Shown: positions 25,801 to 36,911 of the stretch, one piece after another | Position numbering within the stretch: position 1 is the first letter of the stretch | Layout of the letters: each line of letters opens with the position of its first letter | Source of the DNA: Gibbula magus | Lineage: Eukaryota > Mollusca > Gastropoda > Trochida > Trochidae | Length of the DNA: 64,000 nucleotides | Direction of reading: 5' to 3' | NCBI GenBank assembly: GCA_936450465.1 | Contig: OW388300.1 | Coordinates: 45,540,358-45,604,357 of the forward strand | Position numbers and translations under genes: made by a program | The notes under the pieces: model-generated | What the model saw: only the letters and a program-made list of their open reading frames with translations | What the model was told of the DNA's origin: nothing | Databases searched by the model: none

Positions 25801-28800
25801 TGGTTTTCATGTTATCAAGTTATACAAGAAATTAAATCATTCATGGGTTTATCAAACAGTACTGACAGTCTCCCACTAGACCAGCAAACACCCAGGCAAG
25901 ACTCATGCATTGTCCAACCGCCTGTACATGGAGCACCACTATTCACCAAAAATCACCACCACATCATTCACTAGATCTACTCAGTTGCAACCCAAACTTG
26001 CCTTTTTAAAGGCTTTTCTTGTTTGGGGCCACCGATTAATAAAATCTGCATATTTTAACCCCCATCTGAAAGTGTTAAACCATTATATGTCAGCCTTCTG
26101 GTGCATGTCGTTTTTGAGAAGACACCTTTTTATTTTAGAAAATGGCATTTTTGCCCCTTATATGGGATCACCGAATCACCAAACCTACACTTTATAATCC
26201 TAATTGGCGCCAAAAGTCGTGGTCAATGTGACCCTTATTAGGGGCCACAGACTCACGAGTTCTACACCTGATAATCTTTATTGGCCAAGGAATATGTACA
26301 CAAGATTTCAGCTCTCTATTTAAAAATTTAGAAATTCCCATTTTCGGCGGCTCTTTGCAAGTATTTAAAGACATCGTCCCTTCCACTAGGAATTTATAAT
26401 GAATGAATGTTATATCATGTTTTTAAAACCATATTTTGTTGTATATGTACATATTACACTTGTAGAGACTGACAATGAAACGATTAATGCTTCGGTTAAA
26501 TATACTGATACCTATGTTCTTGCGTCGCTGTCGCCGACTGCGTCGTTCTTTTCGGAGTTGACGACGAAATTTCTGAAGTTTAATCAACATATTCTTCTTT
26601 GCAGACTTTATAAAATCCTGTTTTTTCATTCTGACAGCTGCAAAGAACGTTAAGGACATGTCAGGTCACCATGGAGATGAATCATCCTAACACAACGTTT
26701 CTTCAAGAACCAGTTGAGAAATGTAGATGCACCAAACATGATATGCCCAAAATAAGGAATACTATTCTTAGTATTTGATTTCCACACTCATTATATATTA
26801 TCCTTGTGCATATATAATTTTATGTTTTGCATGTTTGAACAACATTTTAAGAAGTGCGCCTATTCAAGTGTCTCAACCTGGATTGGAAAGACATCTTCCA
26901 GTATGTTGAAATAATGCCTACTCTCCCATTATTAATAGGCTGACGGGTATTCTAGAATAAAATATAACAGTTAAACATTACTTTTTTGATAATTATTGGA
27001 AAGGAGCCTCTACAAAATGGGAATTTCATAGTAATGTAGACCAAAATCTAGACCTTTTAACGTGTATGTCATGTGCTATGAGAATGTATTTTCCTTAACT
27101 GATATTAAATAATTAAGTTTAGTTGTATTTGACTTACACTTAATTACTTAATTATTTTAATTAAGGGTGACTTGGTTTTCAATTCTAACATGTGTCAGTA
27201 AAATGCAGTTAGCTCACTTCCCGCTAACAGCTTAGTTCAGAGTAACCTCCTCTCCGGAAGGTTCATGTGGACATTGGATCTTTCACTGGCGATCACATGG
27301 AGTATTGTGGAACATCGTGGAACTTCTTTCACTTTCAAGAGGCAGTTTGGGTATAAATACTGCTGTTTTGGGAACTGACAATCTATACTTGGATTGTAGA
27401 TTTTGGACACTCTATACGCCACTGTCAACAAGCTCATCAGAAATACACCCAAGATAACAATAGATAACAATAGAGCTCTATTGTTACATTTGTGACTACT
27501 TGTGGTCGTATTTTGTCTCTTTTGACTTCGTTGTCTAATCGTAACTCATGTTATGATGTTTCGAGCTAGGGTGAAGTTAAAAGGTTTTAATATTATGAAC
27601 TACAGTCTACCAGATAGTCTGCAGTAATAGTCACGTCAAACGTTCTGTATTGGAGTATTTGTATCCGGGTCCTGTCTCATCAGGGTATTGGTATCCGCAC
27701 GGCATCAATACTCCCCTGATTATATAATCACACTTCTCCTCGTATCGCTGAAGGTTATTACCCATCGTCATATATAAAGCATGTATGATGTCAGCCATTG
27801 AAATTTCAACATTTTGAATGTATTGATTGCCCATCCTTCTTCCCATTCGGCTATTATCAATACTGGTGTTATTGGCTGGTTATTACTAGTGCGAAACGAG
27901 GCAAATGTAGTTATACAATCAGGGAGTGCTTGGAGCCAAGAGGAATCGATTACCCTGATCAGCAGGCTGGACATTCTTATGCATTTAACTACCTGGTTTC
28001 GGCTTGGGATCCACTGGTACAATAACAGGCATTGGCTGAGGCTGTTCTGTTTCTGTTAAAATGTGGTATCTCAATCATTCAATATCATTATTCAATGCAA
28101 TTTGTTGATATTGTATAGATTGTTTAAAGGTATTTTCTTAACTCAACTAAAATAAAACATTTCAACCGTCCAGTTCGTTTACCTGAGGTATTAATACTGA
28201 TTAATATAAATTTTGAACCATACACTGCTACAGACAGTAAGTGAATAGACTAGGAGCGTTATACGGTTTCAAATCATTCACGTGTTTAATACAAATTGTA
28301 TTCAATAGAAGGAAGTTTAGTATTTTGTTGATTACTCGCCCATCTATAATCCAGCGAAATAGCCGACATGGGTCTGAAACTATGATTCCCGCAAGTCCGA
28401 TACAATAGTAACGACGTTACTCCCATTGTGATGTCATAACCGCAAACTATTGTGACGTCATACGAGTGGCGGTATACTAGTTTATATTGCCGTATAAATA
28501 TTACACTTCAGTATCTTACACGGGCGAGTAATAAAGAGCAGTTATTATACAATAACTCAGTGAGTACCTGCAGGGCAGCTGGGACAGCAATTTCCATCTG
28601 TGGAGACATACTCTGATTTATCACAGTCAGGCACTGCACATTTAGTAGTACACGACACTATTGGCATTGGCTTGGGTGGGTCTGCACCTGACAACGTGTT
28701 CAAATTGATAACATGAGAACTGCCCGGTGTTTTGAACCTTTGGGTTTGTTCTGAACTGAATATAAAAATGTCGAAGGATTTAAACTTCATGATACAATAA

Positions 28801-31383
28801 TCTGACGTAAAGCTCTTGGTACTCTTGTCATAGAACATGTTTTGTAATAATAAATAAATGCCACCATTGATTTGTGCAAATATGAACAATGACACGTTGA
28901 GCTTTCATGTCGGTCAGTAGTGAGATCAGCGTGAACCTTCAAATTCAACAATTTCTTAAGATATCAAATTAATGCCCTTATGCAGAAAACAACAACATCG
29001 GCCACTTATAAGCTTAAATTGCCTTTCTTATTCAAGAAGTGTTTGTAAATAGTCTGCTAATACCCTTTGTTAGTAGTCGTTTTGTTAACGTTTTGTATTA
29101 ATAGTGTAACCATTTATACATACCAACAATACATTGGGGGCAACACTCTCCCGGGTTTGTTATTGAATCCTTGCAGCGGATTTCGGGACATCTCATTGAT
29201 GTGCACTTCTCATTGTTGTTGTCAGTGTCAACAGCCTCTGAAATGACCACACAAGTCAACCACCTTACAGGTAAAAGATGTAAACATCTTCACCGAATTA
29301 TTGAGGAACAACGCTTAAGTATTTCATAGTGTCATGTGTGAGGACGATGTCAAGCATAAGGCGACATCCAAGTCGAATGACAAGCTCTTGTGCTATAATT
29401 TGGTGTTAGCAACAGCTCAAAGCATACTGTCCCAGGGTAAAAAGTATACGCACCATTCCTCTTTCATACCCCGGGTAACAACCCAGCTCAAATCTGCGCA
29501 ATGTGAGCTATGACCTAGGAACTATCTAAAATAGACAACCGATGACGTAATGAGTCGGCAATATTAAGAACCGCAGACTTGCCATCCCCGGTTTTCAAAG
29601 ATAAGAAAACATCTTCACCAGCATGCATATGGTGAATGACCTCAGTCTGCGTCTATAATAATTTGACGGGGAAAAACTTACCAATTCAGCTCGTTAATCT
29701 GAGAACGTCGCCATTTTCGAAAGAGCGAAAGCTAACTGCAGTTTGAAAGGCTGACTGTTGTTGGCTGAAATGTTATCGCTAACCATCGCGATTAAACTAT
29801 ATGATTGGCAGGATCACAGGTCTCATCGTGCCGTTTTGAGGGTTAATCAATGGTCATGACGGCACTCTATTCTGTTATCAGTTGATTATTATTTAGAAAT
29901 CTACTGGTCAATGACTGTCCCAGTCAGGAGGGGTGGTTGGTTTAGACATTTTCAGTAATGGCTAATCGAGTACATTTTTTCGAGAGTTATGTATTTTGTC
30001 TTGGTGTAACTGAATAGGATCTTAAAATATATCTCAACTAGACACATTTTTTTTTATAATACATGAACCTGGATTCGAACATGCAACCCTTCGCTTGGTT
30101 GTCAGCGCTTCTAGCCATTAGGCCACATAACGCTGTTAGAAGCCTTAGGATTGTTTGTCAATAAGATTCCCGAGTTCTATTCAAGACTTGTAACGCACGG
30201 AAGGCATGGAAAGGCAGAGTTTTAGCTGTCAATCACATCGCTTCGCATGAGGGTCGCAGCAACGTGTACCTTATCCGATGAATGAGCACCGAAATTTGCA
30301 AAATAGTTGATTTTGGTGTCCCATAATTGAAATTTATTGTTTCAAATGTAAAATAAGCATATATGCATGTTTCGTGACGTCATACATGGGTTAAGATGCA
30401 GAATGCATTCGGAGCAGTGGATTCGTTAAAAATAATCAACTCGCCTTTTCGGGGCTCGTTGATTATTTTTAACAATCCTCAGCTCCACATGCATTCTCCA
30501 TTACGGATTGTAACCCAGGGAAGGAAAGTGGAGCGGTACTAAAGGCTTGAAAGTGTAACCTCTCGAAGACTCGTAGACAATATTAGATAAATTTGTTACT
30601 GAAACAAATGTCGATCTCTGCTGACACGAATAAAACGTTTTTCTTACACTTTCTGAATCAACAATGCTCAGTCTGACACGCCACTGGACACCGGTACATA
30701 TGCAATTTGACTTGCCCCTCACTGAACTCGGGCGTCGGGAAATGGGTTATCCCCCCCCCCCCCCCCCCCCCCCCCATCATTTTTATTCGTTGGCAGAATC
30801 GTAAATTTTCAACACTACTGTTTACTATTGTTTAGCGTTTTGCGTTTCCTTTATTGATTTGAGTGAATCGTCACAAATCGTCTTAACTCGAAATGAATCG
30901 GTTTTAAAATCGCCATGAAAAATAGACCGAGGCATCAGTAAATCTATGTATCATCCGCTGCGGTACACAGATGGAAACGCAGGATGCCGAGGGCCGCATC
31001 ATATGTAGCTCCATTAGTATCGCCTTACTGAACTTGAATCTTTTATTGGATCAACGTTTGCGGAACATTTTGTCTAAAATAGATCAATAAATTGTGTAAC
31101 TACGTCTCTCAAAACAAGTCGTCATAAACTAATAGGGAATATTTATAAGTTATTTTAAATTATTATTACCAATACAACATCTTGTAGCATCACAACAATC
31201 ACTACTACCTGCGCAGACTGGGCAGCATTCTCCCTCTCTGTTGATTGGTGTGTCACATTCAGGTTGCTGACAAGCCATCATCGGGCAGTTTAGTGGGGGT
31301 GCTGCCGCTATAGACATGGACCTGGTCTGATCTACAAGGAGTAGAACAACCCCCACTACCATCAACCATCCTGAACTCAACAT
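22871..31383 (-). CDS. Modular secreted protein of VWC half-domains and Pro-rich linkers
   Basis: Seven exons on minus, all phase 1-1 except the last: 31383-31209, 29237-29124, 28681-28568, 28046-27993, 23942-23835, 23350-23288 and a tentative terminal exon 22932-22871. Together they give 229 residues. Residues 1-22 are a signal peptide. Module 1 has Cys 33, 38, 43, 53, 54, 57 and module 2 has Cys 70, 75, 80, 90, 91, 94. Both show the C-x4-C-x4-C-x9-CC-x2-C pattern of the second half of a VWC domain with no first half. Module 3 (Cys 107-132) and a divergent module in exon 5 (Cys 163-186, CC replaced by C-N-C) follow. Linkers of the PPxPMPV type open exons 3, 4 and 5, and exons 4 and 6 are linker only. 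Exon 3 has two possible acceptors (28681 or 28687), and exon 1 has an alternative phase-1 donor at 31170. The last exon is the weakest part. Function unknown; likely extracellular. Confidence 0.68.
23591..23765 (+). mobile_element. tRNA-derived SINE
   Basis: The head has a polymerase III B box at 23667-23677 (GGTGCGAATCC against GGTTCGANTCC) and an A-box-like TGGTCGTGTGG near 23602. It is followed by a non-tRNA body ending in CCCAAATATAGCC repeats. It lies between exons 5 and 6 of the modular gene. Confidence 0.7.
24187..24250. repeat. 25-bp tandem repeat, about 2.5 copies
   Basis: CAGTGAAATAACACGTTATT plus CTACT is repeated head to tail. Each unit contains AATAACACGTTATT, itself palindromic. 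Confidence 0.8.
24255..24300. repeat. Palindrome with two TGACGTCA cores
   Basis: CGATCCTATGACGTCAT-like arms face each other around AACAATA: ATCCTATGACGTCATCG and its near inverse GATGACGTCATAGGAT. The TGACGTCA cores match the CRE consensus, but the context is a fold-back repeat in an intron. Confidence 0.6.
24390..24505. repeat. Hairpin repeat, about 45-bp arms
   Basis: ACATTTGACATGTCTCGTCG with AATACCATGCATGTCTCATC is inverted as GATGAGATATACATGGTATT with CGACGAGAAATGTCAAAT. Confidence 0.7.
26010..26390. repeat. Partial copy of the GGTCACGAAATC dispersed repeat
   Basis: GGATCACCGAATCACCAAAC, ATAATCTTTATTGGCCAAGG and CACAAGATTTCAGCTCTCTA match the internally tandem units at 34820-35450. 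The ends are unclear. It lies in an intron of the modular gene. Confidence 0.6.
28330..28534. mobile_element. Small element with TTACTCGCCC / GGGCGAGTAA ends
   Basis: Short inverted termini (ATTACTCGCCC near 28331, GGGCGAGTAATAA near 28522) enclose about 200 bp with two GTGA(T/C)GTCATA blocks. Probably a MITE; the short arms keep confidence modest. Confidence 0.45.
29720..29835 (+). repeat. Dispersed repeat, copy of 18485-18600
   Basis: Same-orientation match described for 18485-18600. It lies between exons 1 and 2 of the modular gene. Confidence 0.6.
30000..30375 (-). mobile_element. tRNA-derived SINE, inverted partner of 33903-34234
   Basis: On minus, an A box TGGCCTAATGG (30125-30115) matches TRGYNNARNNG fully, and a B box TGTTCGAATCC (30081-30071) matches in 10 of 11 positions. 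The flanking body (CGAAATTTGCAAAATAG, GATGAATGAGCACC, GTGTAACTGAATAGGATC) is shared with 33903-34234 in inverse orientation. It lies in the first intron of the modular gene. Confidence 0.75.
30397..30502. repeat. Hairpin repeat
   Basis: GAATGCATTCGGAGC and GTTAAAAATAATCAACTCGCC face GGGCTCGTTGATTATTTTTA and GAGCTCC, with CATGCATTC at the far end. The arms are about 45 bp with a few mismatches. Confidence 0.65.
30751..30775. repeat. Poly-C tract, 25 bp
   Basis: Twenty-five consecutive C. Length is likely polymorphic or assembly-sensitive. Confidence 0.95.
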
Positions 31384-31423
31384 TGTTTATGTGCTTAATG
31401 GACAGACTGCTTTCGAAGATGGA

Positions 31424-31431
31424 TTTATATA
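31424..31431 (-). promoter_or_regulatory. TATA box of the modular half-VWC gene
   Basis: TATATAAA on minus lies 41 bp upstream of the ATG at 31383. It is a good match to the consensus, with room for a 5' UTR of roughly 10-15 bases. Confidence 0.6.
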
Positions 31432-31439
31432 GACTCAGT

Positions 31440-33415
31440 TAAATTAATAATTCTGAATGACGTACATGCGTATAATTAATTTCTCAGTTTGTTGGCTTTA
31501 TGTGACCTTGGGAGCAATAATCTGGCATTTATTATCAATAAAATATATGTGGTTGACGTCTTATTTATCTAAGCAATCCGGGTAAGTATTTTCATAAACT
31601 GGTTCCAATCAATGCTTACATCAAGAAACAATAACCATAAAATAACGAGTGAGTAATCAACCCTTCACGACATATATTCTGTGTCTGACGTCGAATACTG
31701 GTTAAACATTTATCAAGATGAAGTTTATGCAAAATGAAATAAACTTCTTACACGCCTATAAAAGGATGAACATTCATCCTGAAGGGACATATTGTCACAA
31801 TTAAGAGTTGGACATTCAGAACCACAGGACAAAAAGTGGTGGAATCCATTTGCCGGATCCTTCCTGATTCTCCCAAATTTGGCGTGTAACAGAGCTACCT
31901 TCAGTCATTGACTCAGGACAGAACATCTGATGCGTTTATAACATTTAATACATCATCAGGTCAAGCAATACATCGCAGGTACATAATGTCAGCATGGCCT
32001 AACATTCAGACAATGTTAGATTAAGAGAACGAAGCTGTTGTAATGATTATTGAGAGTCGCAAGGACTCACAAGAGTTGCCGAGACCAAGTCTGTCAGTGC
32101 ACTGAATATTTGAGTCTTCTATATACCAAACTTAATGAACCAGTCACAACCTAATGAACTCCAGGTTCTCAATCTTGGTACTGTTCTGGTCGTAAACATT
32201 TTGTTTGTCACATCGCCCAGACGATGTGGTGACAAACTATTGGCTGGTCCTGGATCAACATATCACATGGCTGTCATTATCATACAGTTCATAAGTTAAT
32301 TAAGAGTATCTCGTTGTTGGACCAACACGACACAGTGTTTGCTTTTCTGAGAGTTTATCAGTTATGTATTCAGTGGACTACAGTATCAGTGGACTACAAG
32401 TTATTGTATAACCACTCAGCATAGACATGACTATGTTACATTCGCATATTTCCTGTTGAGATTATTCGGTAGAATAATCTAAGATTAGTGAACAGAAAAA
32501 GCAAACACACTCATACATTAAGCTATTCAGTGCCACGCAAACACATACATACAGATCAACATATCTAACTACAATAAACACACAGTAATATCACTCAAGG
32601 ATTCCCAATCAGTGTTTACATTAACGGATTAATGTGTTCTATCAAATGTTCTCGATATGCGTTGTTGTATGATTTTAATGTCAATGAACTGGTTTCTGTC
32701 GTTGTAATACAGCCAACTCTGTGGAGCAGTGTCAACCCGTTATCATCACGGTGAAGTCACTTTGCGTTGTGTAATCAGCTTGGTGAGATACACGTTGAAA
32801 AGGCCTTCCCACTGCATCCAGTCCTGTCTAATGCTTTCAGTGCCATCTTCACATCACGTTGCTTTTCTTTCTGCGCAGCATCCAGGTTTGTGTACAGCAG
32901 CCTAATCGTTGAGGAGTCACTGTTTTCCTCAGGTCTTACCAGGCTCTCCTCTAGACATGAGAGGTGTAGAGGCTACCCGCTCTCTAACCACGTTACCCGC
33001 ATGACTGACATGTGTCAACACCATCTCTCAGTCCAGAGCAACCCGAGAGTGCTTCCAAAGTCTTAGCTTTATGGCAAACCAGGGCAAATGCTTCCTACCA
33101 ATAACTATTGGAACAACCACTATGATGACTGTCGCTAGGATAAATTTCCAATCTCCTTTGTCACATCTAACTTCCCCAGTTTCTACTGTAGATAACTGAC
33201 GAGCAAGTTGACCCATCGGGAGAGACTTCATTTATTTCCTGATCTACCACATCTTCAGAAACTATCGTGCCCCCTAGCTATACCATGCAACAAGACGAGC
33301 ATAAAACAAACTCTCATTGTATATGTACTGATACAGGCAAAAGTAAAATGAATACACGACAAACTCAATATGCGTAATCAGTGCCCAATAAACATTTATT
33401 GACATGACTATGCTA
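31440..33415. other. Intergenic, no gene seen
   Basis: No supported exon. A motif AGTGGTGGAATCCATTTGCC at 31834 and its inverse GCGGATTCCACCACT near 33470 may be the two ends of a larger fold-back element; related sequence is at 42650-42755. Confidence 0.35.
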
Positions 33416-33417
33416 TA

Positions 33418-33485
33418 GGCGGATCCTGAAGAATCCTGAAGAATCCTGAAGAATCCGGAAAGAAGCGGCAAGCGGATTCCACCAC
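33418..33485. repeat. GAATCCTGAA 10-bp tandem and GGATCC-rich end
   Basis: Three CCTGAAGAAT units follow GGCGGAT, and the tract closes with GCGGATTCCACCACT. The same word set occurs at 31834-31860 and 42650-42755. Confidence 0.6.
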
Positions 33486-33902
33486 TAAATAATGACCAAG
33501 TGACCTTTACTCAAAAACGTATAATTCCTCATCAAATATCAGTTATTTAATGTCGTGATTAAAATTCGTGTGAATAAACTCTTTTTAAGACTAACAACAA
33601 GATAACGATGTTCAATAGCTGGAAAAGGGTTTTATCTTTTTGAAGCAGTGTTTACTAAATGTTTATTACATATCCAATAACTTTGTGGATATCCAATTAC
33701 GTGTCTGTATCATAAACCAAAAGTAAACAGTGAATCGTAATTCATTAATATTGTTCTGTATCTTTGTCATTTTATTAAACAATACATTTTATAAGATAAT
33801 CAACATTTGAAACACAGATTTATGTCATAATATTACTTTTTCCCGAACTAATTACACGATACTCCGTTTATGTCGGAATTAATGTCTTAATAACGACAAG
33901 AA

Positions 33903-34234
33903 ACATGCATATATGATTATTTTATATCTGTGATTATGTGACACCAAAATTAATTATTTTGCAATTTCGGTGCTCATTCATCGGATATGGTACATGTAGC
34001 TACGACCTTCATGAAATGTATTTTCCCACGCACGTACAACGCCAAACTTCCACGCGAGGCGATGTGATTGACAGTTAAAAATCTTACTGACAAACAATCC
34101 TATGGTTTCTTACAGCGTTTCGTAGCCTAATCCAGCGCTGGTTACCAAACTAAAGGTGCAAGTTCTTTCATTACAAAACTTAATTTGTCATAATTGAGAT
34201 ATTTTAAGATCCTATTCAGCTACACCAAGACAAA
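33903..34234 (+). mobile_element. tRNA-derived SINE, inverted partner of 30000-30375
   Basis: It contains ATTTTGCAATTTCGGTGCTC, GATGTGATTGACAGTTAAAA and a decayed A box, TAGCCTAATCC, near 34127, matching the reverse complement of the copy at 30000. The B box is degraded. Confidence 0.65.
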
Positions 34235-34243
34235 ATATATCAA

Positions 34244-35456
34244 TATAGAAAAATAGAGCCACAGCTCTTTAGCTCACCAGCTGCAGGCTTTATATAGATT
34301 AACTAATTCAAAATGTCAACTTCTAGGTGAGAGGTACAACAGATAGGAAGCACTTTCGATGGAGAAGATGAAATAGGTCTTAAAGGTGCATCCATTCTGT
34401 TTTATGAATTTTGTTTGGCTTTAATAAATACCAACATACGATATGTACTGATATCACTTCAAATAAGTTCACTGAACTTGCAGAAACCTAAACTAAACGT
34501 TCCATTTTAATGCATAGTAGTTATAAGACCTTTTAAATATTATCAACTTAAAGTTTTCGTTAAGTCTGCTGTAAATTAGTTTCCAAAATTACGTTTGACT
34601 AATTGACGCGCACCACACGCAGTGCATTGTCCGGTTTTCGATCAAAAATCGATACTTTTTTGTTTATATCGTCCGTATAGTCGACTAAGATCAAAATGGC
34701 TTTTGTTTCCGCAACAGTCAGTACTTCTCGATAACATAGTACAATTTATAACGTTTAGCGTATGTGACCCCAAACAGAATGCATGTACCTTTAAGGTCCT
34801 TACCCCTCTGACCTATCTTTGAGGCCAGCGATAATACCCCCTCCAACTAAAGACACACTTGAAGATTTAATTCATCACTGTTGTTTCCTTTAAATTACCT
34901 CCCTTTGAAGTGCGAATAAAATTTCAAGATTAAAAAAGCTTTTCAGGTCATGACCTCTGTTACCTATATTTGGGGTCGCAGGATCACGAAATCTACAATT
35001 TAGAATCCCCATTGAGCAAGGAGTCTGTACACAACATTTCAGCTTTCTAGTCCTTTTGGTACTGGAGAAGAAGATGAAAATAGGTTTTTAAGGATGTGAC
35101 TCTGTGAGCCTATTTGGGGTCAATGGGTCACGAAATCTACACTTTAGATTCCTCATTGGCCAAGGAGTCTGCACACAACTTTTCAGCTCTCTAGACCTTT
35201 TGGAACCGGAGAAGAAGATGAACATAGATTTTGTAAGGTCTTGACCCCTGTGACCCTATTTGTGGTCAGGGGGTCACGAAATCTACCATTTAGAATCCCC
35301 ATTGGCCAAGGAGTCTGTACACAACATTTTAGCTCCCTAGACCAAGTGGTCGTGGAGAAGAAGACGAAAATGCGAAAAAGTTTACAGACGGACGGACGAA
35401 GACATTGCTATGCCATAAGCCCATCGGACCTTTCAGGCCAGATGAGTTATTTGTAG
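34244..35456. repeat. Dispersed repeat with three tandem units, interrupted by a MITE
   Basis: It opens with GAGCCACAGCTCTTTAGCTC. From about 34890 it has three units of about 125 bp, each with GGGTCACGAAATCTAC, ATTGGCCAAGGAGTCTG, ACACAACATTTCAGC and GAGAAGAAGATGAA. It closes with ACAGACGGACGGACGAAG and CCATCGGACCTTTCAGG. The MITE at 34380-34794 sits inside it. Other copies: 46521-47125, 26010-26390, 48770-48905. Confidence 0.8.
34380..34794. mobile_element. TTAA-flanked MITE, family 2, nested copy
   Basis: It starts TTAA-AGGTGCATCCATT and ends GCATGTACCT-TTAA. Removing it restores an AGATGAAATAGGTCTTTAAG junction that matches the host repeat's own unit, so the empty site can be inferred. 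Related copies are at 45180-45541, 50993-51448 and 61224-61720. Confidence 0.82.
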
Positions 35457-35502
35457 TGAGGTTGGGAGGTTTAATATGTTCACTGCTACACGTGCACAGC
35501 TA

Positions 35503-36670
35503 TTGGGTGCCAAACGGGACTTTAATCGCTATTTAGTAAGCTTACTAAATGAATTAGCAAGCTTACTAATTCATTTTGTAAGCTTACTAAATCATTTAGT
35601 AAGCTTGCTAATTCATTTAGCAAGCTTACTAATGTGATCGATTTAGTAAGCTTACTAAATGAATTAGTAAGCTTACTAATTCATTTAGTAAGCTTACTAA
35701 ATAGAAACGATTTAGTAAGCTTATTAAATGAATAAGTAAGCTTACTAATTCATTTCCGGTTTGTTGACATCTCAATAAATGACTGCTCCCAAGAACGATC
35801 AGACATAGGTTTATTCAGACAAGCGGCAGGTTTTGATGAAATAATAATTATATACACGTACAGTGTTCATTCTAGACTGTAGATCACTCAGATAATATTT
35901 GAACAAGCACATTAAATAGGGGAGACTGACAAAAACCCGTTTTTAAAATGCGCGGTAACCAGTGGCTCATGTTTGCAAAGGGAGATAACTCCGATGTTCT
36001 ACGGATACTCTTTGCCGAACGTTATAGTGAAATGTTTCTGTAACTGTGGCGGCGGACAGTGGAACACATTAAATACGTACACTATAGGGAGAACATTGGC
36101 AGTTAAATGTTGTAAAGTATTGCTAGGAACGTCCACAAGCTACTACTTATATATACGTCACATTTTACCGTGTGAAATTATCCCGCCATTTTACCGCATT
36201 GGAGGGAGTAATCATTCCTTGGTTTTAGGCGGGAAAATAATAAAAAAAATGATTTAGTAAGCTTACTAATTCAGTTGATTTAGTAACCTTACTTAATGAA
36301 TTAGTAAGCTTACCAAATGAATAAGTAAGCTTACTAAATCGATCAAATTAGTAAGCTTACTAAATGAATTAGTAAGCTTACTAAATGAATTAGTAATCTT
36401 ACTAAATCGGGCGAATTAGAAAGCTTACTTATTCATTTAGTAAGCTTACTAAATCATTTAGTAAGCTTATTAATTCAGTTAGTAAGCTTACTAATTCATT
36501 AAGTAAGCATACTAATAAGCTTACTAAATCGAATTAGTAAGCTTACTAAATCGAATTACTAAATACATCATATGCCTGAATTAGTAAGCTTATTAATTAG
36601 ATTTAGTAAGCTTACTAATTCGAATTAGTAAGATTACTAAATAGCGATTAAAGTCCCATTTGGCACCCCA
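35503..36670. mobile_element. 1.17-kb inverted-repeat element with AAGCTT palindrome arrays
   Basis: Termini TTGGGTGCCAAACGGGACTT and the inverse AAGTCCCATTTGGCACCCCA are near-perfect over about 37 bp, with TA on both sides (35501-35502 and 36671-36672). Inside each terminus is an array of ATTTAGTAAGCTTACTAAAT-type palindromes: ten AAGCTT cores from 35538 to 35738 and thirteen from 36259 to 36608, mostly spaced exactly 21 bp. The unique centre (about 35760-36245) encodes nothing recognisable. It is non-autonomous, probably using a TA-targeting transposase. Confidence 0.82.
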
Positions 36671-36911
36671 TACACAGCTGCGTGTTGTTAAATATTGAAT
36701 TAATTAAATTGAAATAAGTCATCATCGCTATCCTCATCAACGCTATACAATGTTATAAGGAATGATTGAAGGCGGGAAATGTAGCTGGGTGTCTGATGTT
36801 AGAATGTTGTTATTCACACGTGTTCTATCATCTACTCTTTATGGTATCAGCGTCATACTTATTCTATCCTTTTCAGTTTATGATGATTGATGTCATGGTC
36901 TTTATATAGAG

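Noticed and set aside
27237..27470. Minus frame of 77 residues with a hydrophobic start (MLSIVILGVFLMSLLTVAY)
   Set aside because: No TATA, no recognised domain and only four scattered Cys after the hydrophobic stretch. It lies in an intron of the modular gene, so chance is the simpler reading.
27631..27846. Minus frame ending GYKYSNTERLT
   Set aside because: It has no Cys module or linker like the neighbouring exons and no suitable splice sites.
30055..30130. Functional tRNA gene
   Set aside because: A and B boxes are present, but the cloverleaf stems do not close and the segment belongs to a dispersed SINE. The same holds for 23594-23700 and 48435-48490.
35531..36640. CRISPR-like array of short palindromic repeats
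   Set aside because: Spacers are not unique sequences, the units are back-to-back palindromes inside a transposon with terminal inverted repeats, and the genome is eukaryotic.
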